DNA of 64,000 nucleotides from Lachnospiraceae bacterium (GTDB lineage: Bacteria; Bacillota; Clostridia; Lachnospirales; Lachnospiraceae): NCBI GenBank assembly GCA_902363835.1, contig CABJBM010000003.1:62001-126000 (forward strand). The letters run 5' to 3'. Positions 60,233 through 64,000 of the stretch are shown here, piece after piece. The translations under genes and the position numbers were made by a program. The notes beneath the pieces were generated by a model. That model worked only from the letters and a program-made list of their open reading frames with translations. It did no database searches and had not been told where the DNA came from. Numbering within the stretch: position 1 is the stretch's first letter; each line of letters opens with the position of its first letter.

Positions 60233-60569
60233 ATAATTCTTCTACTGCTGCTTCCGCTTCTTCTGTAAAGGCCTGATACTGATCTAAGAACTTCTCACCC
60301 TGGGGAGTTAAAACAGTGGTTCCCCCGTTTTCTCCTCCCCTTCTTCCTTCCATCAGGGAAAATCCCAGATCTCCTTCTGCCTTGTTGATGATCTTCCAGG
60401 CTTTGGAATAAGCCATATGCAGTTCCTGACAGGCAGCCGAAAGGGACCCCTTCTCCCTTACAAGCTTCATTAAGGCCGCCACACCGGGACCAAAATTGCG
60501 CTCTTCATAGTAAATGCGAAGCTTTAAATGGTACTTAAGGTTTTTTTCCTGTCTCTTTGTTTCTTTCAT
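60210..60569 (-). CDS. ModE-like N-terminal winged helix regulator
   Basis: A 119-residue protein corresponding to the DNA-binding half of ModE (EKGSLSAACQELHMAYSKAWKIINKAE, then GGENGGTTVLTPQGEKFLDQY). The molbindin half that senses molybdate is absent, as in many Firmicute homologues, so molybdenum sensing may be lost or done differently. It lies 12 nt after yqeC and just before the cofactor genes, which it probably regulates. The start follows AAAGGATTAGA. Confidence 0.9.
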   Translation of the reverse strand: MKETKRQEKNLKYHLKLRIYYEERNFGPGVAALMKLVREKGSLSAACQELHMAYSKAWKIINKAEGDLGFSLMEGRRGGENGGTTVLTPQGEKFLDQYQAFTEEAEAAVEELFYKYFSQ

Positions 60570-60581
60570 TCTAATCCTTTT

Positions 60582-61379
60582 CTACGATGTAAAAAAACTG
60601 GTTATCACACAACGCCCGGTCCATTCTTCCCCCAGGCATTCCACGACCTGAATGCCCTGGGACAGTCTGTCTTCATTATCAGCCTTATTTAACAAAATCC
60701 GGTATTCCATGGATTCCGCTCCCTTTCTGGTTCCCTGACGGCTTTTAAGAATCCTGGCCGTCTGAGCCGGGGTAATCAGATTATTTTCCGTCTGCCAGCC
60801 AAACGCGGCTTTTGCAAGCTCCCAGCGGAAGCACTTCTCTTCCCAGGGAGAGCCAATGGCATCCAGACCGGCGCAGCCGATCACCCCATAGGTGCCCTTT
60901 AAAAGAACCGGTTCTCCCTGCCTTGGAATTTTCAGAGGCAGACACTTTGCTCCGTCCGCCTCCACAAGAAGCACATCCCCAAGATCCGGAAGCTGCTCCA
61001 TTTCTTCAAGAGCCATGGCTTTTAATTTACCTTCCGGCGTAGACCGGCCTGTTACAATAACCTGGCCTGGGCTGGGAGAATGCCATTCCTTCCAGCCTTC
61101 CAGAAACCTTTTAACGGTCTCAGCCCGGTCTGCCGGCACCACCTCCCGGTCCTCAGGATATGCTATATGGGTGCTGGTGGTGACGATCACGCGTTTTCCC
61201 ATGTCAGCCAGCTCATCAGCCAGGGAAAACATGGAACTGGTCTTACCTCCGCCGCCGGTAAAGGAGATGACCATATGCTCCTTAAGAGGAAACCCCAGAG
61301 CTTCCCACAGGGAATCCCTTTTTGTCACGCCCAGCTTTCCTTGGTGGTTTTTCACGGTATAAACACTTTTAGGTCCCAT
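60582..61379 (-). CDS. yqeC: Selenium cofactor biosynthesis protein YqeC
   Basis: A 265-residue P-loop protein (FTGGGGKTSSMFSLADEL Walker A; EADGAKCLPLKIP). It matches YqeC, a marker of selenium-dependent molybdenum hydroxylase systems, believed to act in selenium insertion or in handling the labile selenium cofactor. The start overlaps the last base of the upstream dihydropyrimidinase stop codon (TAATG), so translation is coupled. Confidence 0.9.
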   Translation of the reverse strand: MGPKSVYTVKNHQGKLGVTKRDSLWEALGFPLKEHMVISFTGGGGKTSSMFSLADELADMGKRVIVTTSTHIAYPEDREVVPADRAETVKRFLEGWKEWHSPSPGQVIVTGRSTPEGKLKAMALEEMEQLPDLGDVLLVEADGAKCLPLKIPRQGEPVLLKGTYGVIGCAGLDAIGSPWEEKCFRWELAKAAFGWQTENNLITPAQTARILKSRQGTRKGAESMEYRILLNKADNEDRLSQGIQVVECLGEEWTGRCVITSFFTS

Positions 61380-62761
61380 TAGTACAGCTCCATACGTTTC
61401 TTTCTTTTAACATAGGAACCTGTTTTCTCCAACACTACCTGACCGTCTTTTGCAGCCAGAAGGCCCTTTAAGAATACAAGCTCCGCTTTTCCTTTGACAT
61501 CAGTTCCTTCAAAGGGACAATAATCCACATTTGCCACCTGGTTTTCCACGGAAATTGTCCACCGGGCATCCGGATTCCATACCACAATATCCCCATCACT
61601 TCCGGGAGCAATGGCACCCTTCTGGGGATAGACACCATAAAGCTTTGCAGGATTCTCAGACAAAAGCCGGCACATCTGCTCCAGCTTTAAGTTATGTTCC
61701 AGCACTCCAAAGCTGTACATAAGGACCGGACGGGATTCCACTCCCGGCATTCCGTTTGGAATCTTTGTAAAATCATCTTTTCCCGCCGCCTTCTGGCTGG
61801 TGGTAAAGCTGCAGTGATCCGTGGCAATGGTCTGGATATGATTCTTAAGAAGAGCATTCCACAGCCTGATGCTGTCTTTTTCTTTCTTAAGAGTGGGAGA
61901 TATTACATATTTGCTGCCTTCAAAACCAGGAAGGTCATAAACGCTTTCATTAAGAAGTAAGTACTGGGGGCAGGTTTCTAAATAAATTTCCTGTCCTCTC
62001 TCCCTGGCGTATTTCACTTCCTGATATCCCTCTCCGGAGCTTAAATGGACGATGATCACCGGCGAGTCCGCAAGGCCGGCGATTTTTAGCAGCCTGCCTA
62101 TTGCTTCTGCCTCTACCGGGGCCGGTCTGGTTTTCTTATGGGCGATGACAGATAAATTCCCCTTTGCTTTTTCCTCTTCTTTCAGCGCTTCTATGATTCC
62201 CATATTTTCACAATGAACGCCGGCAATTCCGCCTACTTCCTTTAACCGTTTCAATACCTGATAGATTTTCTTATCACTTAAGTACATTTCATCGTAAGTC
62301 ATGTAAAGTTTAAAAGAGGTCACGCCGTTCTCAACGATTTCTTCCAGTTCCTTGCTGATAGCAGGATTCCAGTCAGAAATAGCCAAATGAAAACCATAAT
62401 CACAGGATGCGTTCCCATCCGCCTTTTTATGCCAGTTTTCCAGCGCTTTTTCCAAAGTTTCTCCCTGATACTGGGTGGCAAAATCAATGATCATGGTAGT
62501 TCCGCCTGACAACGCGGCCTTTGTTCCCGTCTCAAAATTATCGGCTGTTACAGTTCCTGCCACATGGAGATCAAAATGAGTGTGGGCATCAATAAATCCC
62601 GGGAACAAAAGCTTTCCTGTCACATCAATGACTTCCGCTTCTCCATCCTGGATTTCCGGTTCCACTGCCTGGATTTTTCCTTCATTCATGAGGACATCCG
62701 CCAGGATGAGACCGCTTCCCGATACTACGGTTCCCCCCTTTAATAGGGTTTTCATAAACAT
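61379..62761 (-). CDS. Dihydropyrimidinase/hydantoinase family amidohydrolase
   Basis: A 460-residue amidohydrolase with the metal motif GFIDAHTHFDLH, the carbamylated-lysine region TSFKLYMTYD, a metal His in VHCENMG, and ATDHCSF with the catalytic Asp region. The family opens dihydropyrimidine or hydantoin rings. In selenium-dependent hydroxylase loci it is the HydA-type protein linked to purine degradation. AAGGA lies 5 nt before the ATG at 62761; an ATG at 62755 is also possible. Confidence 0.9.
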   Translation of the reverse strand: MFMKTLLKGGTVVSGSGLILADVLMNEGKIQAVEPEIQDGEAEVIDVTGKLLFPGFIDAHTHFDLHVAGTVTADNFETGTKAALSGGTTMIIDFATQYQGETLEKALENWHKKADGNASCDYGFHLAISDWNPAISKELEEIVENGVTSFKLYMTYDEMYLSDKKIYQVLKRLKEVGGIAGVHCENMGIIEALKEEEKAKGNLSVIAHKKTRPAPVEAEAIGRLLKIAGLADSPVIIVHLSSGEGYQEVKYARERGQEIYLETCPQYLLLNESVYDLPGFEGSKYVISPTLKKEKDSIRLWNALLKNHIQTIATDHCSFTTSQKAAGKDDFTKIPNGMPGVESRPVLMYSFGVLEHNLKLEQMCRLLSENPAKLYGVYPQKGAIAPGSDGDIVVWNPDARWTISVENQVANVDYCPFEGTDVKGKAELVFLKGLLAAKDGQVVLEKTGSYVKRKKRMELY

Positions 62762-62852
62762 CTACTTCCTTTCTTTTCGCTGTCTCGGCCTTTTGCGGCC
62801 CGCTCTCTGATTCCGGTAATGGCTTCTTTCATCTATTCTGCCAAGATTGAAA

Positions 62853-62887
62853 GGCGCAGGGAGAAAACTGCTTCTCCGACTGCGCCG
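62853..62887 (-). terminator. Hairpin after ygfK
   Basis: GGCGCAG...CTGCGCC with an inner GGAGAA/TTCTCC pairing forms a 13-bp interrupted stem. On the minus strand it is followed by TTTCAATCTT, a weak T-run. It lies 49 nt after the ygfK stop and could separate ygfK from the downstream genes partially. Confidence 0.55.
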
Positions 62888-62934
62888 ATTCATTTCCAAT
62901 ACAATTACTTTTTCATTTTACTTCAGGATATTAT

Positions 62935-64000
62935 TTATCCTAAAATATAATCATACTCCTTGCAGACAGTTTCCATGACCTTTCTAAGCCCATCCGGAAT
63001 TACGCTGTCCTTTTCACCGGCTTTCCAGGTAAGAATATTTCCAAGGTACCGCACCTTGCAGGCAATCTCTGCCTTATCCAATACAACAAAGCCTTCGTTC
63101 TTGCTGTTTTCCATATCAGCTTCGTTGGCGAATAAGGTGAACTTATCCAGGTAAGGAGCGCTGTCATACGGACAGAAGCTCTTACAGTTTCCGCACTCAT
63201 TGCACATATAGTCCACATGCACGATCTGGTGCATGGATAATCCGGGAATATTCAACGCCAGGTTTGCACGGTTCGGACAGACTTCAGCGCAGTTTTCACA
63301 GACATTGGAGCAGCCAAGGCATCTGGAGCCTTCTACCGTATATTCCCTGGTTCCTCCAAGGATACCGCGTTTGTCATAAATCGTGTCTAAGTTTTCCACC
63401 GTATCGTCAAAGTCCACAGCAGCCTTTTTGCCTAAAATTGCTTCAGCAGCCACTCGTGCATCTCTCATGGCCTCTACAACAGTAGCAGGTCCATAAAGTC
63501 CGTCGCCTACCACGTAAACACCTGATACGCTGGTTTCCAGGGTTTCCTCGTTTACAAGGACTTTGCCCCGGTTGCTTACATGAATGCCGTTTGCTTCATA
63601 GAATTCTGTGGGAACCTGCTCGCCTACTGCTGCGATCACCGTATCCGCAGTAATTTCCACGGTTTCTTCTGTTTCAACAATGCCCCTTCTGCCGGTAGCA
63701 TCGGTATCGGAAAGCTTCATTACCTTGCATAAGAGTTTTCCGTTCTTAAGCTCTACAGGAGACAGCAGTTCCTTAAATTCCACGCCGTCTTCCAGTGCCA
63801 TCTCTAACTCTTCCTCATCTGCCGGCATATAACGTTTTGTTCTACGGTAAACCAGGTAGGAATGCTCCACACCTTCCGTTCTCTTAACGGCTCTTGCAGT
63901 ATCCATGGCAGTGTTTCCGCCGCCGATGACTACCACGTTCTTGCCGATGTTCAGCTTTCCGTCAGCAGCCTTAAACTGGGCAAGGAAGTCCAGAGCATTG
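62935..64000 (-). CDS. ygfK: Putative selenate reductase subunit YgfK (C-terminal part, cut by window edge)
   Basis: About 355 C-terminal residues are visible and the frame is open through position 64000. It is a flavin-dependent oxidoreductase of the GltD-like class: the NAD(P)H-binding motif VVIGGGNTAMDTARA, the FAD-binding VSGVYVVGDGLYGPATVVEAM, and a C-terminal ferredoxin-like region (CLGCSNVCENCAEVCPNRA; CNECGNCKSFCP). YgfK is a constant partner of selenium-dependent molybdenum hydroxylases and probably passes electrons to or from them. The name selenate reductase is historical. Confidence 0.9.
   Translation of the reverse strand, partial: NALDFLAQFKAADGKLNIGKNVVVIGGGNTAMDTARAVKRTEGVEHSYLVYRRTKRYMPADEEELEMALEDGVEFKELLSPVELKNGKLLCKVMKLSDTDATGRRGIVETEETVEITADTVIAAVGEQVPTEFYEANGIHVSNRGKVLVNEETLETSVSGVYVVGDGLYGPATVVEAMRDARVAAEAILGKKAAVDFDDTVENLDTIYDKRGILGGTREYTVEGSRCLGCSNVCENCAEVCPNRANLALNIPGLSMHQIVHVDYMCNECGNCKSFCPYDSAPYLDKFTLFANEADMENSKNEGFVVLDKAEIACKVRYLGNILTWKAGEKDSVIPDGLRKVMETVCKEYDYILG

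Noticed and set aside
1..64000. rRNA, tRNA and CRISPR arrays
   Set aside because: No stretch showed tRNA cloverleaf hallmarks, rRNA-like conserved sequence, or regularly spaced identical short repeats. The only regular repeats are coding (the adhesin) or a two-copy tandem.

Overview
The window looks like a chromosomal segment of a low-to-mid GC anaerobic Firmicute, most likely a Lachnospiraceae or Clostridium cluster XIVa species (Lacrimispora-like). This is inferred from Gram-positive ribosome binding sites, sortase-anchored surface proteins, a DUF1846 protein, the c-di-AMP receptor DarA and a selenium-dependent molybdenum hydroxylase maturation cluster. No rRNA, tRNA or CRISPR array was seen.

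Layout. 1-13.0 kb holds mostly housekeeping genes: uvrC (cut by the left edge), a DUF1653 protein, a lipoprotein glycoside-hydrolase-like protein, tag, map, a DUF1846 protein, the nucleoside salvage run darA-cdd-pdp-deoC, a Nudix protein, a ferritin-like protein and a MutS2-like ATPase that lacks the Smr domain. 13.0-13.5 kb is a non-coding stretch with divergent promoters; one of them drives a short, separately terminated transcript in front of the mutS2-like gene. 13.5-21.9 kb carries transporters, each with a regulator: GntR/YtrA-ABC, LysR-AzlCD, an ABC-2 exporter, and MarR-MFS. 21.9-26.8 kb is an accessory patch: a hairpin-rich non-coding element, a DUF2185-like protein, a UvrA2-type ABC protein, two gene remnants and an HxlR regulator with palindromic sites.

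26.9-37.2 kb is the most distinctive region. It is one minus-strand locus for sortase-assembled surface structures: signal peptidase, 1071-residue beta-helix adhesin, second signal peptidase, pilin, class B sortase, second pilin, second class B sortase, DivIVA-like coiled coil and a secreted acidic protein. It sits beside an Rrf2 regulator and a LytTR/GHKL two-component system (37.3-40.2 kb). The intergenic DNA between the last two holds a long imperfect inverted repeat and a perfect GC-rich hairpin.

40.2-55.2 kb is mixed: an AP2/zinc-ribbon gene, a LURP-one-like protein, the base-repair pair nth and endonuclease Q, a WYL regulator, several lipoproteins and small membrane proteins, an MFS-AraC pair, a TDT transporter coupled to a C_GCAxxG_C_C protein, a tocopherol-cyclase-like protein, an N-terminally broken HD-GYP protein and a flavin reductase.

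55.2-64.0 kb is a minus-strand cluster for molybdopterin and selenium-dependent molybdenum hydroxylase maturation linked to purine or hydantoin catabolism: ygfK (cut by the right edge), a dihydropyrimidinase, yqeC, a ModE-like regulator, moeA-like, moaC, moaA, a MOSC protein, mogA, yqeB and mocA. The hydroxylase subunits themselves are not in the window and would be expected beyond 64 kb. All functional statements come from recognising protein families and motifs by eye; no database search was possible.
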